A DNA stretch of 64,000 nt from Flavobacterium gyeonganense (GCF_029625295.1 NZ_CP121112.1:372001-436000); one strand, 5' to 3'. Numbered from the stretch's first letter, positions 1 to 9,631 are shown. Numbers and translations are program-made. The notes: generated by a model not told the origin, from the sequence alone.

Positions 1-1445
1 ATAATTTATGATCCTCGTCTGGATTACGCATCAGGTGTAACAAGCAGTTATGTTAAAGAAAATCATATTGTCAGCCTTACCGGTACAATAAAATTCGATT
101 CCCTTTTCCTTTACAGCAATTTAGATTTGGAAAGTATCGCTAATGGAAACGAAATCACGCTTAAGGGAGACGGTTATTTGCTAATGGCTTATAATGAGAA
201 AATTTTTATTCCAACGCTCACAAAAATAAACCTTGAGTTTGAACGAACCAAAACATATTGGCTTAGCTGGAGTGATAAAACAACAGAATATAAAAAGTAC
301 AATGAGCAGATTGCGCGCAGTGCCATTACGCTTAAATTACTTAGTTACGAAAAAACTGGCGCTGTTTTGGCGGCAGCCACAACTTCCTTCCCGAAACTAT
401 TGGCGAAGTGCGAAACTGGGATTACAGATTCTGCTGGATTAGGGATGCTTCTATGGTAGTAAAGGTCATTTCTGAACTTGGGCATAAGAAACTTGCTAAA
501 GATTACCTGCAGTTCATCATTGATTTAGTTCCTAATAAAGATGAGAAACTGCAAATCATGTATGGTATCAATAAAGAAAAAAAACTAACAGAAGAAACTC
601 TCGACCATCTAAATGGCTACATGGGCAGCAAACCTGTAAGAATTGGTAATGCAGCCTATTCACAGCGCCAGAACGACATCTATGGCATTCTTATGGATGT
701 AATTCACCAACAGCTTATTACGTTTAGTAATGATACTGAAAATGGCGAAGAACTCTGGAATATTACCAAAGGTATTGTCTGGGTAGTCGACAAACACTGG
801 CAGGAACCTGATAAAGGAATCTGGGAGTTCAGGACAGAAGAAAGGCATTTTACTTTTTCTAAAATACTATGTTGGACAGCCATAGACAGAGCCATCAAAG
901 TTGCCAGGATATTGGGCAAAAAACACAAAGCAGAAAAGTGGGAACCATTGGCTGCTACTATAAAAAATGACATTATGGAAAATGCCTGGAATGAATCCGT
1001 TCAGGCTTTTACACAGTCTTATGGTTCTAACGATCTTGACACTTCAGTACTCTTAATGGAAAGTTACGGGTTTATTGAAGCGATGGATCCCAAATATGTA
1101 GCAACAGTTAAAGCAATTGAGCGTGACCTGAGCAATGACGGACTTTTATACCGTTATAAAAACAAGGACGATTTTGGTCTTCCCTCCTCTTCTTTTACAA
1201 TTTGTACTTTTTGGTTCATTAACAGCCTGTACAAAATAGGAGAAGAAAAAAAAGCGGAAAAACTTTTTGAACAGTTACTTTCTTACAGTAACCATTTAGG
1301 ATTATTTAGTGAAGATATCGATTTTGAAACTAAACGTCTTTTAGGGAATTTCCCTCAGGCATATTCTCATTTAGCCCTTATTGAAACAGCTATAAATCTT
1401 TCCAGAATTACTAATGAAGAGGTTGTACTCGATGCAATCCGTTAA
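1..1445 (+). CDS. Glycoside hydrolase family 15 protein (glucoamylase/trehalase type), 5' end outside window, one frameshift
   Basis: The reading frame is open from base 1, so the N-terminus lies off the left edge. The order is an N-terminal beta-sandwich part (to about base 330) and then the alpha/alpha-barrel catalytic part. GH15 signatures are visible: TGAVLAAATTS, then RNWDYRFCWIRDAS, QRQNDIYG, GIWEFR (the usual position of the general acid Glu) and the C-terminal LGNFPQAYSH. GH15 enzymes of this type hydrolyse alpha-glucosidic bonds such as those of trehalose or starch oligomers; the substrate cannot be told here. The first frame ends at 459. The true frame resumes at about 389-393, where one base is missing between the Pro and Glu codons of the expected P-E-T-I-G-E-V. 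A strong terminator follows. Confidence 0.85.
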
Positions 1446-1523
1446 ATATTTAGTTTTAATAAAAAGACGTGTCACTTGAAGCTCATAACTTCGAAATGGC
1501 TAAAGAAAAACTAAGGATTTTTT

Positions 1524-1572
1524 AAGACAGGAAATAAGTGAATTTTTCGCACTTATTTTCCTGTCTTTTTTT
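1524..1572 (+). terminator. Rho-independent terminator after GH15 gene
   Basis: A 17-bp near-perfect stem (AAGACAGGAAATAAGTG pairing with CACTTATTTTCCTGTCTT) encloses a short AT loop and is followed by a T run. It lies 80 bp after the GH15 stop codon. Confidence 0.85.
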
Positions 1573-1666
1573 ATTTCAAAATGCACACAAAAAACACTAA
1601 AAAACAGAACATTAAATTCATAAACACTTCTCTTTTTATTCTTATTTGAAGAAATTTTAAAAAATA

Positions 1667-1697
1667 TTTGGTTTTTAAAATTTTAAATTTAACTTTG
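1667..1697 (+). promoter_or_regulatory. Bacteroidota-type promoter for the cysE leader
   Basis: TTTG at 1667-1670 and TAACTTTG at 1690-1697 are separated by exactly 19 bp. This matches the Bacteroidota primary-sigma consensus TTTG-N19-TAnnTTTG perfectly. It predicts a transcript start near 1703 and an unusually long leader of about 330 nt before cysE. Confidence 0.75.
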
Positions 1698-1810
1698 TCT
1701 ATAGAATTAGTAGAGTTTATAAAATATCAAAAAACTATATTTTGAAAACAACGACAAACACATTACATTTTACTCTTGGTAAAAAATATACTTACAACAC
1801 ATTTTGTTAT

Positions 1811-1828
1811 ATGTGCTTCTGTTGTTAA
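1811..1828 (+). CDS. Putative cysteine-rich leader peptide (M-C-F-C-C)
   Basis: A five-codon ORF, ATG TGC TTC TGT TGT TAA, lies in the long leader between the predicted promoter and cysE. Three of its four codons after the start are Cys. Cys-rich upstream ORFs are known to control sulfur-gene expression in actinobacteria, by ribosome stalling when cysteinyl-tRNA is low. Here the position upstream of the cysteine biosynthesis genes is what makes a regulatory role plausible. No clear terminator/antiterminator pair was found downstream, although weak hairpins exist around 1920-1936 and 1988-2011. The ORF is very short, so chance remains possible. Confidence 0.45.
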   Translation: MCFCC

Positions 1829-2034
1829 ACCTTCCTTCCATTCATTTTTAAATTGATTTTTAATAAACGGTCAAGAATTAAAAAACAATTTCTTTCATGT
1901 TGCTTATTTAATGATTTTGATGCGAGATCTTGCATTCAGACCAAAATTATTTTGCCGTAACAGAAAACATTACAAAACTAAACCAGACAGCTGCCACAGG
2001 CTAAAAGCTGTATTAACTCCAAAAATAAATCGGT

Positions 2035-2859
2035 ATGAACTCATTTTATCATGAAATAGCCAATCAGCATCAGAACTTATTGATTCTGCCTCCAAAGAAA
2101 TTAATACATCATTTTATTGATGAATTATTTTGTGTCTTATTTTCAACGACTTCAAAATCGTTAGGAAACGTGACTATTATTGAAGGTAAATTCACTGAAT
2201 TAGAGATTCAGTTCAATGAATTAGTATTGGATTTTGCTCCTGAAAGCAACCAAAGTAATCTGAAGACCAAAACGTTTTTTGAAGCATTGCCTGCTTTGCA
2301 TAAAAAAGTCATAGACGACGCCAAAACTATTTTTGCGAAAGATCCTGCTGCCAAAACTTTAGAGGAAGTCTTATATTCCTATCCCGGATTTTTTGCAATT
2401 GCAATTTATCGCTTTTCCCATCAGCTCTGGGAACAGGATTTGAAACTTCTGGCACGAACTATTTCTGAATATGCCCACATTAAAACCAGTATCGAAATTC
2501 ATCCCGGAGCACAGATTGGAGATGATTTTGCCATAGATCATGGAACCGGAATCGTAATTGGCGAAACGGCTGTTATTGGAAATAATGTCCAGATCTATCA
2601 GGGCGTTACGCTTGGTGCTTTAAGTGTAAAAAAAGAAGAAGCTTTCGTTAAAAGACATCCAACAATTGAGGATAACGTGATTATTTATGCTAACAGCACT
2701 ATCCTTGGTGGTCAGACGACGGTAGGAAGGGATTCAATTATTGGCGGGAATGTCTGGCTTACCTATACGGTTCCTTCAAATTCTGTAGTATATCATAAAA
2801 ACGAAATGAAAATCAAGGATAATAATCCGTTTCCAGAACCTATTTTTTATTCGATTTAA
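2035..2859 (+). CDS. cysE: Serine O-acetyltransferase
   Basis: This 274-residue protein makes O-acetylserine from serine and acetyl-CoA, the first step of cysteine synthesis, in the cytoplasm. An alpha-helical N-terminal part (about 1-150) precedes a left-handed beta-helix of hexapeptide repeats with the family sequences IHPGAQIG, IDHGTGIVIGETAVIG, QGVTLGA and RHPTIEDNV. The catalytic His lies in DHGTG and a second His in RHPTI. It starts a sulfur gene set (cysE, cysM, encapsulin, cysteine desulfurase) behind a long leader with a Cys-rich mini-ORF. Serine acetyltransferase genes are known neighbours of family 2A encapsulins, which fits this context. Confidence 0.93.
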   Translation: MNSFYHEIANQHQNLLILPPKKLIHHFIDELFCVLFSTTSKSLGNVTIIEGKFTELEIQFNELVLDFAPESNQSNLKTKTFFEALPALHKKVIDDAKTIFAKDPAAKTLEEVLYSYPGFFAIAIYRFSHQLWEQDLKLLARTISEYAHIKTSIEIHPGAQIGDDFAIDHGTGIVIGETAVIGNNVQIYQGVTLGALSVKKEEAFVKRHPTIEDNVIIYANSTILGGQTTVGRDSIIGGNVWLTYTVPSNSVVYHKNEMKIKDNNPFPEPIFYSI

Positions 2860-2918
2860 AAAATTTTAAATCATATAAGTAATATAAGTTCATTTAAAAG
2901 TAATGACTAAAAAAAATG

Positions 2919-3021
2919 TTTCACGCAGATTCAGCAGATTATGGCAGATTTAATTTAGATACTATATTGTAAGAAAAATCCACAATAATATACTCAAATC
3001 TTTTTTAAAATCTGCGTGAAA
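2919..3021. repeat. Intergenic inverted repeat between cysE and cysM
   Basis: TTTCACGCAGATT (2919-2931) and its exact reverse complement AATCTGCGTGAAA (3009-3021) bracket a 77-bp AT-rich interior. The interior also contains further CAGCAGATT/GGCAGATTT units. This resembles the short CGCAGATT-type repeats scattered between flavobacterial genes. It fills most of the 242-bp gap before cysM. Confidence 0.7.
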
Positions 3022-3101
3022 AAAAATTAAACTATTGTATAACAACCTAAAACTAAAATGAACTTATATCATTTAAATGGTGAGAAAAACCAAAACCAAT
3101 T

Positions 3102-4009
3102 ATGAAATATCAAAATATACTGGAAACAATAGGCAATACGCCACACGTAAGGCTAAATAAACTTTTCAAAAACCATCAGGTCTGGATCAAGCTCGAAAAA
3201 ACAAATCCCGGGTCAAGCATCAAAGACCGTATTGCTCTGGCTATGATTGAAGATGCGGAAAAAAAAGGACTTTTAAACACCGATTCAGTTATAATCGAGC
3301 CCACTTCGGGAAATACCGGAATTGGACTTGCTTTGGTTGGAGCTGTTAAAGGCTATAAAGTGATTTTGGTAATGCCGGAATCTATGAGTCTGGAGCGCAG
3401 AAAAATCATGAATGCCTACGGTGCCGAATTTGTTTTGACACCAAGGGAAAAAGGAACTTCGGGCGCTGTAGAAAAAGCACATGAACTGGCTGCAGAAATC
3501 CCAAATTCATTTATCCCCTTACAATTTGAAAATCCGGCGAATGTTGCAATTCACGAAAGAACTACTGCATTGGAAATTATAAAAGACTTTCCGGACGGCA
3601 TAGATTATCTGATAACCGGAGTTGGAACAGGCGGGCATATTACAGGAGTTTCTAAAATTTTAAAACAGCAGTTTCCCAACTTAAAAACTTTTGCTGTAGA
3701 ACCTGCTTTATCGCCAGTTTTAAGTGGAGGTCAGCCTTCTCCCCACCCCTTCAGGGCATTGGTGCCGGATTTATTCCAGGCGTTTTTAATGGAAAATATA
3801 TCGATGAAATTATTACTGTTGAAAAAGATGCTGCTTTTAATTATGCGAAAAAAATAACACGTGAAGAAGGAATTTTTTCAGGAATTTCAACAGGAGCTGT
3901 GCTCTCGGCCGTATCTCAGAAACTGAAAGATATTCCTGAAAATGCTGTGATTCTGACTTTCAATTATGACACTGGCGAAAGGTATCTCTCTATTGATGAA
4001 CTGTATTAA
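3102..4009 (+). CDS. cysM: Cysteine synthase (O-acetylserine sulfhydrylase), one frameshift
   Basis: This PLP enzyme converts O-acetylserine plus sulfide to cysteine. The corrected product is about 302 residues, normal for the family. Visible are the PLP lysine in [10 protein letters not shown], the substrate loop [12 protein letters not shown], and GTGGHITG, which binds the PLP phosphate. The first frame runs into a stop at 3857. After a one-base loss in the C-rich stretch around 3745-3751 the true frame continues as GIGAGFIPG...GISTGAVL...[13 protein letters not shown] and stops at 4009. It follows cysE and precedes the encapsulin gene. cysK and cysM are hard to separate by eye, so the symbol is tentative. 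Confidence 0.88.
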
Positions 4010-4140
4010 TGCTTTTAAAATTTAACATATTAACATTCAAGCAATTAAAATTAAAATATTCAATAGATTATTTTAACATAAATTTACTCATAAAACATAA
4101 TAGCAAATAAACCAATCAATTAATCTTTAAAAATTAAATT

Positions 4141-5061
4141 ATGGCAGAATTAAAAAAACAACAGACAGCATTAGGCGATGTAGCTGCAAGACAATTAGCG
4201 ATTGCTACGCGTTCGGTTCCTCAAATCGGAACTATTTCACCACGCTGGCTAACACACCTTTTACACTGGACTCCGGTAGAATCAGGGGTTTATCGTCTGA
4301 ATAAAGTAAAAGACGGCAGCCACATCGAAGTGGACTGCTCGGCAAGGGATGAAAGAATTTTACCAAATACTTTTGTGGATTACATTGACAATCCAAGAGA
4401 ATATAACCTGGCAGCTGTTCAGACCATTGTAGATGTTCACACCCGTGTTTCTGATTTATACAGCAAACCTTACAACCAGATTACAGAGCAATTACGTCTG
4501 GCAATCGAAACGATCAAAGAGCGTCAGGAAAGCGAATTAATCAATAATAAAGATTATGGTTTATTAAGCAATGTTGCTCCTTCTCAAATTATAAAAACCA
4601 GAACCGGCGCGCCAACTCCTGATGATTTAGACGAATTATTGACAAAAGTGTGGAAAGAGCCTGGATTCTTTTTATTGCACCCGTTAGCTATAGCTGCTTT
4701 TGGACGTGAGTGCACACGCCGTGGTGTTCCGCCTCCCACTACTTCTTTATTTGGATCTCAGTTTTTAACCTGGAGAGGTATTCCGCTTATTCCATCTGAT
4801 AAACTGCCTATTCAAAATGGTAAGTCAAAAATCATTTTGTTACGTACAGGCGAAAGCCGTCAGGGTGTTATTGGGTTGATTCAGCCTGGATTACAAGGCG
4901 AACAGTCACCTGGATTATCCGTTCGCTTCATGGGAATAAACGAAAAAGCAATTGCTTCTTATTTAGTATCGCTTTATTGCTCATTGGCCATTTTGGTAGA
5001 TGATGCGATTGCAGTTTTAGAAGATGTAGAAATAGGAAAGTATCATGAGTACAAATATTAA
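4141..5061 (+). CDS. Family 2A encapsulin shell protein
   Basis: The 306-residue product matches the family 2 encapsulins (HK97-fold shell proteins, formerly the SrpI-like family) in its opening LGDVAARQLAIATRSVPQ, in the block SPRWLTHLLHWTPVESGVYRLN, and in the C-terminal region with HPLAIAAFGRECTRRG and RQGVIGLIQPGLQGEQSPG. The length and the absence of a cyclic-nucleotide-binding insertion place it in subfamily 2A. Such shells self-assemble into nanocompartments in the cytoplasm and in known cases enclose a cysteine desulfurase. Its stop codon overlaps the start of a cysteine desulfurase gene by 17 bp, so the two are translationally linked. cysE and cysM lie just upstream, as expected for a sulfur-metabolism compartment. 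Confidence 0.9.
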   Translation: MAELKKQQTALGDVAARQLAIATRSVPQIGTISPRWLTHLLHWTPVESGVYRLNKVKDGSHIEVDCSARDERILPNTFVDYIDNPREYNLAAVQTIVDVHTRVSDLYSKPYNQITEQLRLAIETIKERQESELINNKDYGLLSNVAPSQIIKTRTGAPTPDDLDELLTKVWKEPGFFLLHPLAIAAFGRECTRRGVPPPTTSLFGSQFLTWRGIPLIPSDKLPIQNGKSKIILLRTGESRQGVIGLIQPGLQGEQSPGLSVRFMGINEKAIASYLVSLYCSLAILVDDAIAVLEDVEIGKYHEYKY

Positions 5062-6943
5062 CAATAACGGCTTGTACAACGTAGAGGATCTGCAGCACAT
5101 AGCCAATGAGTTGTTTAAAGCCCTGCCCAATGAGTTTCCAAAGGAAATTTCACTGAGTCCGGACCATAACGATCATCCAAAAGCTACGAAAGTTGTAGAG
5201 ACGCTATTGAGTGCAGGAAATCTGGCCGAGTTTACGCCAAATACCAGTTTACAGAATCCAACAACCGCCTACCCTTCTCATTCACCTGTGAGTGGTTTTG
5301 GAGTATCGCCTTCAGTTGGAAACTATGCAAACACAGGTGTTGTCGGTTTATACCCGATTACAGATCTGGATACTGTTTTTCCTAACGACAAAAATTTCAA
5401 CATCAATAATCCTCATACAGGTTTCAATGATGTTAATTTAAAAGAAAACAGCAATGACAATAATGCTTTTTCTTCTTTTCCTTTGAATGACAATTATCTT
5501 CCTTTTCAAACGCAGGGTTCCTCTTTTGAAAGTGAATTGAGAGAAGCATTGGCAAATGTCAACACGGCATTCGGAATCCAGTCTGCTTTGACATTAAACC
5601 CGGTAGAAGCACAGAATTCGTATTATTTCCTTGAGAATAATCCTTTTGCGTTTGACAAAAAGAATTTGTTTCCAACAGCAGGTACAGGAAGTTCTTTTCA
5701 TGGAATTCATCAGTTAGAAAGTGCTCCTTTTGATGCTAATCTGATTAAAAAAGACTTTCCTATTCTAAGTGAAAAAGTAAACGGAAAACCATTGATTTGG
5801 TTTGATAATGCGGCAACGACACAAAAACCCAAATCGGTAATCGACCGCATTGCTTATTTTTATGAACATGAAAACTCGAATATACACCGTGCGGCACATG
5901 AACTGGCTGCTAGGGCATCAGATGCGTACGAAGCGGCAAGGAAAAAAGTAAAAACGTTTTTAAATGCAGGGTCTATCAACGAAATTGTTTTTGTGCGCGG
6001 TGCTACTGAAGGAATCAATCTGGTAGCTCAAAGCTGGGGAGAAAACAATCTGTCAGCCGGAGATGAAATTGTAGTGAGTAATTTAGAGCACCACGCCAAC
6101 ATTGTCCCATGGAAACGACTAGCTGACAAAAAAGGTTTGAAACTACGTGTAATTCCGGTTGATGATGACGGACAGATTCTGTTGGATGAATATGCAAAAC
6201 TACTGAACTCGAAAACTAAAATTGTGGCTTTTACACAGGTATCTAATGCTCTTGGGACTGTAACGCCTGCCAAGAAAATGGTTGAAATGGCACATGTCGT
6301 TGGAGCTAAAGTTTTATTGGACGGAGCACAATCTGTTTCGCATATGAAAGTAGATGTTCAGGATTTAAATGCCGATTGGCTGGTTTTTTCAGGTCATAAA
6401 CTTTTTGGTCCAACCGGAATTGGCGTTTTATACGGAAAAGAAAATTTGCTGAACGATATGCAGCCATACCAATCGGGCGGAAACATGATTCAGGATGTGA
6501 CTTTTGAGGAAATAAAATACCACAAAGCACCAAATCGTTTCGAAGCCGGAACTGGTAATATTGCCGATGCAATTGGACTTGGAGCCGCTATCGATTATGT
6601 TACAAAAATCGGTATCAACGCAATCGGGCAATACGAACACTATTTGTTAGAGTACGCTACGAAACTGATCAAAGAGATTCCAGGCGTTCGATTAATAGGA
6701 ACTGCTGCCAATAAAGCAAGTGTGCTTTCTTTTAATTTGCAGGGCTACTCCAATGACGAGGTGGGTCAGGCTTTAAACAAAGAAGGAATCGCTGTAAGAA
6801 CAGGCCATCATTGTGCACAGCCAATTTTACGCCGATTAGGAGTTGAAACTACAGTTCGTCCTTCACTGGCTTTTTATAACACCACTCAGGATGTAGATAA
6901 ATTTATCGAAACTTTGTGGGAACTTAAAAAAGTTAGATTTTAA
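5045..6943 (+). CDS. Encapsulin cargo cysteine desulfurase with long N-terminal targeting domain
   Basis: The 632-residue protein has two parts. Residues 1 to about 230 are low-complexity and rich in Asn, Pro, Ser and Phe, with no recognisable fold. Residues from about 235 form a SufS/CsdA-type class V aminotransferase domain. The PLP lysine is K452 in FSGHKLFGPTG and the persulfide-bearing cysteine is C590 in RTGHHCAQP. Cysteine desulfurases turn cysteine into alanine and a protein persulfide. In family 2A encapsulin systems a disordered N-terminal extension of about this length directs the enzyme into the shell. The start at 5045 lies inside the shell gene, a 17-bp overlap that suggests coupled synthesis. 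No rhodanese gene is seen in the window. Confidence 0.92.
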   Translation: MSTNINNNGLYNVEDLQHIANELFKALPNEFPKEISLSPDHNDHPKATKVVETLLSAGNLAEFTPNTSLQNPTTAYPSHSPVSGFGVSPSVGNYANTGVVGLYPITDLDTVFPNDKNFNINNPHTGFNDVNLKENSNDNNAFSSFPLNDNYLPFQTQGSSFESELREALANVNTAFGIQSALTLNPVEAQNSYYFLENNPFAFDKKNLFPTAGTGSSFHGIHQLESAPFDANLIKKDFPILSEKVNGKPLIWFDNAATTQKPKSVIDRIAYFYEHENSNIHRAAHELAARASDAYEAARKKVKTFLNAGSINEIVFVRGATEGINLVAQSWGENNLSAGDEIVVSNLEHHANIVPWKRLADKKGLKLRVIPVDDDGQILLDEYAKLLNSKTKIVAFTQVSNALGTVTPAKKMVEMAHVVGAKVLLDGAQSVSHMKVDVQDLNADWLVFSGHKLFGPTGIGVLYGKENLLNDMQPYQSGGNMIQDVTFEEIKYHKAPNRFEAGTGNIADAIGLGAAIDYVTKIGINAIGQYEHYLLEYATKLIKEIPGVRLIGTAANKASVLSFNLQGYSNDEVGQALNKEGIAVRTGHHCAQPILRRLGVETTVRPSLAFYNTTQDVDKFIETLWELKKVRF

Positions 6944-7009
6944 TAAAAACAGGAGTTTCTTAACTCAAACTCATAATTGCTTTTTTTGATATTTTAAGCA
7001 ATTATAGCC

Positions 7010-7038
7010 AAAGCGATTGTCTCCGGACAATCGCTTTT
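7010..7038. terminator. Bidirectional terminator between convergent genes
   Basis: AAAGCGATTGT pairs with ACAATCGCTTT across the loop CTCCGG, and a short T run follows. It serves the end of the desulfurase gene and the opposite DUF1810 gene. Confidence 0.8.
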
Positions 7039-7069
7039 TGATTTATATAACTAAGAAAGAAAGTGAAAT

Positions 7070-7522
7070 TTAAGATGCCATAGCAATTTCTAATGGTGCA
7101 GCTATTTTTGCTAAAGTAAGAGGATCCGAATATCCTAAGAAAAAAACATCCAGTATTTCCTGAAATACAGGATCAGCATTTTGAGCCTGAGAAAAAAGTG
7201 TCATTGAAGAACGAAGCTTTCTTGCATCTAATTCTCCAAGAATAGCCTCAATTGATTTTGCTTTATATTCCAATAAAACATTACAAATTTCAATCAGGTG
7301 TTTCGCCAGAATAGGGTGATTTAAAAAATCTTCTGCTTCTTTAAGATCAGCCAGCGCATAATATTTAGCTATCGTGCTTTTGCCCAAGCCTTTCAACTGA
7401 GGAAAAATAAACCACATCCAGTGCGTTTCTTTCTTCCCTTTTTTTAATTCGGAGTAAGCAGTAAGGTAAAGTTTGTTCTGTGCATCTAAAAAGCGTGTTA
7501 AATCATTATTTGCGTAAGCCAT
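7070..7522 (-). CDS. DUF1810 family protein
   Basis: The product matches the DUF1810 family: DLTRFLDAQ near the start, then KKETHWMWFIFPQLKGLG and a Ser/Ala/Leu-rich helical remainder with KLRSSMTLFS. The function is unknown. I place the start at 7522 (MAYANNDLTRF) because family members begin just before this motif; an in-frame upstream start at 7579 would add 19 residues. It stands alone, convergent with the desulfurase gene and in the same direction as rocD, from which it is separated by a hairpin. Confidence 0.8.
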   Translation of the reverse strand: MAYANNDLTRFLDAQNKLYLTAYSELKKGKKETHWMWFIFPQLKGLGKSTIAKYYALADLKEAEDFLNHPILAKHLIEICNVLLEYKAKSIEAILGELDARKLRSSMTLFSQAQNADPVFQEILDVFFLGYSDPLTLAKIAAPLEIAMAS

Positions 7523-7656
7523 TCTGAAATAATTTATAAGGTTAAACAATTTTTTAGGTTTGTTTATAAAGTCCTCCAAAACTACTCAGCTTCCGGGCTT
7601 AAAGTTTTATATAATTATTAAAGTTACATTATATAATTTCAATTTATAAAAACCAA

Positions 7657-7692
7657 AACAGCTGCAAAAACAAGTAATGCAGCTGTTTCGAG
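7657..7692 (-). terminator. Terminator downstream of rocD
   Basis: AACAGCTGCA pairs with TGCAGCTGTT around a 12-nt loop. On the minus strand the hairpin is followed by TTGG and a T run, just after the rocD stop codon. Confidence 0.75.
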
Positions 7693-7716
7693 AAAAATAT
7701 ACAATTAAAAAGAATT

Positions 7717-8969
7717 TTAATTTTTGAAATAATACAACGATTTTTCAATAATAGAAAGGCATTCCTTAATTTGATCTTCAGTAATAACCAAAGGCGGAGC
7801 CAGACGAATTTTGTTTCCATGAGTTGGTTTTGCCAATAATCCGTTATCCCTGAATTTCAGGCAGATTTCCCAGGCCAGATCCGATTCTTCATCAGTATTG
7901 ATTACAATCGCATTTAGTAAACCTTTTCCACGAACCAGTGTAATCAAATTATTATTTTTAGCAATTTCGTTTAAACCTTTTCGTAAAATAATTCCCAGAC
8001 GTTCAGCATTTTCAGATAGATTTTCGTCTTTTACCACTTCAAGTGCAGCAATTGCAACAGCAGCTGCAACCGGATTTCCGCCAAAAGTAGATCCGTGCTG
8101 TCCCGGTTTGATTACATTCATTATTTCGTTATTTGCTAAAACCGCAGAGACAGGATAAACTCCTCCTGAAATGGCTTTTCCTAAAATCAGAATATCAGGC
8201 TGAACATTTTCGTGATGAACTGCTAAAAGTTTTCCGGTTCTTGCAATTCCGGTCTGAACCTCATCGGCAATAAACAATACATTATGTTTTTCGCAAAGGG
8301 CTTTTGCTTTCGCTAAATAACCCTCAGACGGAACATATACTCCCGCTTCTCCCTGAATCGGTTCTACCAGAAAACCGGCTATATTTTTTGAGGATTCCAA
8401 TGCTTTTTCTAAAGCCTCCAGATTGTCATATTCAATTTTTATAAAGCCTTCTGTAAAAGGACCGAAACTCTTACGGGCACTTTCATCATTCGAAAACGAA
8501 ATAATGGTTGTAGTTCTTCCGTGAAAATTATTCTCACAAACAATAATCTGTGCCAGATTTTCATGGATTCCTTTTACTTCATAAGCCCATTTTCTGCACA
8601 ATTTCAAAGCTGTTTCTACCGCTTCGGCACCTGTGTTCATTGGCAGGACTTTATCAAAACCAAAATAATTGGTTACGTACTCTTCGTAATTTCCTAATTT
8701 ATCATTGTAAAATGCACGGGAAGTTAAAGTCAGTTTTTGCGCCTGCTCTACCATTGCCCCCACAATTTTAGGATGGCAGTGTCCCTGGTTTACGGCAGAA
8801 TAAGCCGATAAAAAATCATAATATTTCTTTCCGTCCACATCCCAGACATAGACACCTTCCCCCTGTCTAAAACTACAGGAAGCGGATGATAATTATGAGC
8901 TCCGTATTTATTTTCTTTCTCTATTAAAACTTCTGATTTAGATGAAAGAGTTTCTTGTGTATGTGCCAT
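7717..8969 (-). CDS. rocD: Ornithine aminotransferase, one frameshift near N-terminus
   Basis: This PLP class III aminotransferase converts ornithine and 2-oxoglutarate to glutamate semialdehyde and glutamate (arginine/ornithine catabolism). The corrected length is 417 residues. It starts at 8969 with [14 protein letters not shown] and runs through [17 protein letters not shown]. Further motifs are [38 protein letters not shown] and the PLP-lysine region LGKAISGG. The frame breaks in a G run (C run on the plus strand, 8859-8863) that has five bases where six are needed. A perfect promoter lies upstream at 8992-9021, and an Lrp/AsnC-type regulator is divergent, a usual arrangement for a controlled amino-acid gene. 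Confidence 0.9.
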
Positions 8970-8991
8970 GATTATGTATTTATAACTTTTA

Positions 8992-9021
8992 CAAAAATAA
9001 TTATATTATATTATTCTACAA
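8992..9021 (-). promoter_or_regulatory. Promoter of rocD
   Basis: On the minus strand a TTG at 9021-9019 is followed after exactly 19 bp by TATTTTTG (8999-8992), matching the Bacteroidota consensus. It predicts a 5' UTR of about 15-20 nt. The 150-bp divergent gap to the Lrp gene also has TACTTTTG at 9032-9039 on the plus strand as a possible opposite -7 box, which puts both promoters close together. Confidence 0.7.
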
Positions 9022-9119
9022 TAAAAAACACTACTTTTGACTTTATATATCAAATAAAAAGTCAATTTAATAAAATTTACAAAATAAAAAAGTAAATTTT
9101 AATTTTAAACAATATAGAA

Positions 9120-9571
9120 ATGGATTCATTAGACCAATTTGACATCAGAATTATAAAAGAGCTTGAAAAAGACGGCAGAATGGCTTTTTCTACCATTGCA
9201 GCAAATCTGAAAATCTCAAATACAATGGTACATCAGCGTGTTAATCGTTTAACAGAACAAGGGATTATTTCAGGGATAAAACCTTTAGTTAACGAAAAAA
9301 AATTGGTTACGACTGGGCTTCCTTTACCGGAATAACACTTAATAAAGATTCGGATTCAGAAAGGATTATCGAAGCTTTAAAGACTATTCCGGAAATCACC
9401 GAATGCTATTATGTTACAGGATCTTTTACGCTTTACATCAAAATCATAGCTAAAAACCACGAACATATGAGAAATGTACTTTACGAAAAAATAGACCGGA
9501 TTTCAGGCATCGCCAAAACCGATTCAATTGTAGAACTGGGATGTGCTTTTAAAAGAAATATTACACTTTAA
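9120..9571 (+). CDS. Lrp/AsnC family transcriptional regulator, one frameshift
   Basis: The corrected product is 150 residues, the normal length. An N-terminal winged HTH (LDQFDIRIIKELEKDGRMAFSTIAANLKIS..HQRVNRL) is followed by an AsnC/RAM ligand-binding domain (ITECYYVTGSFTLYIKI...). The first frame stops at 9335. The sequence TTGGTTACGAC lacks one G at 9305-9306; restoring it gives LGYDWASFTGITL and an open frame to 9571. Because it is divergent from rocD, it probably senses an amino acid (ornithine, arginine or glutamate are candidates) and controls rocD. This is inferred from gene order alone. Confidence 0.88.
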
Positions 9572-9631
9572 AGTTTTGCATATTTAAATTTAAAATTTTA
9601 GTTTTCAATAATTTAATTCCTATAGACAAAC

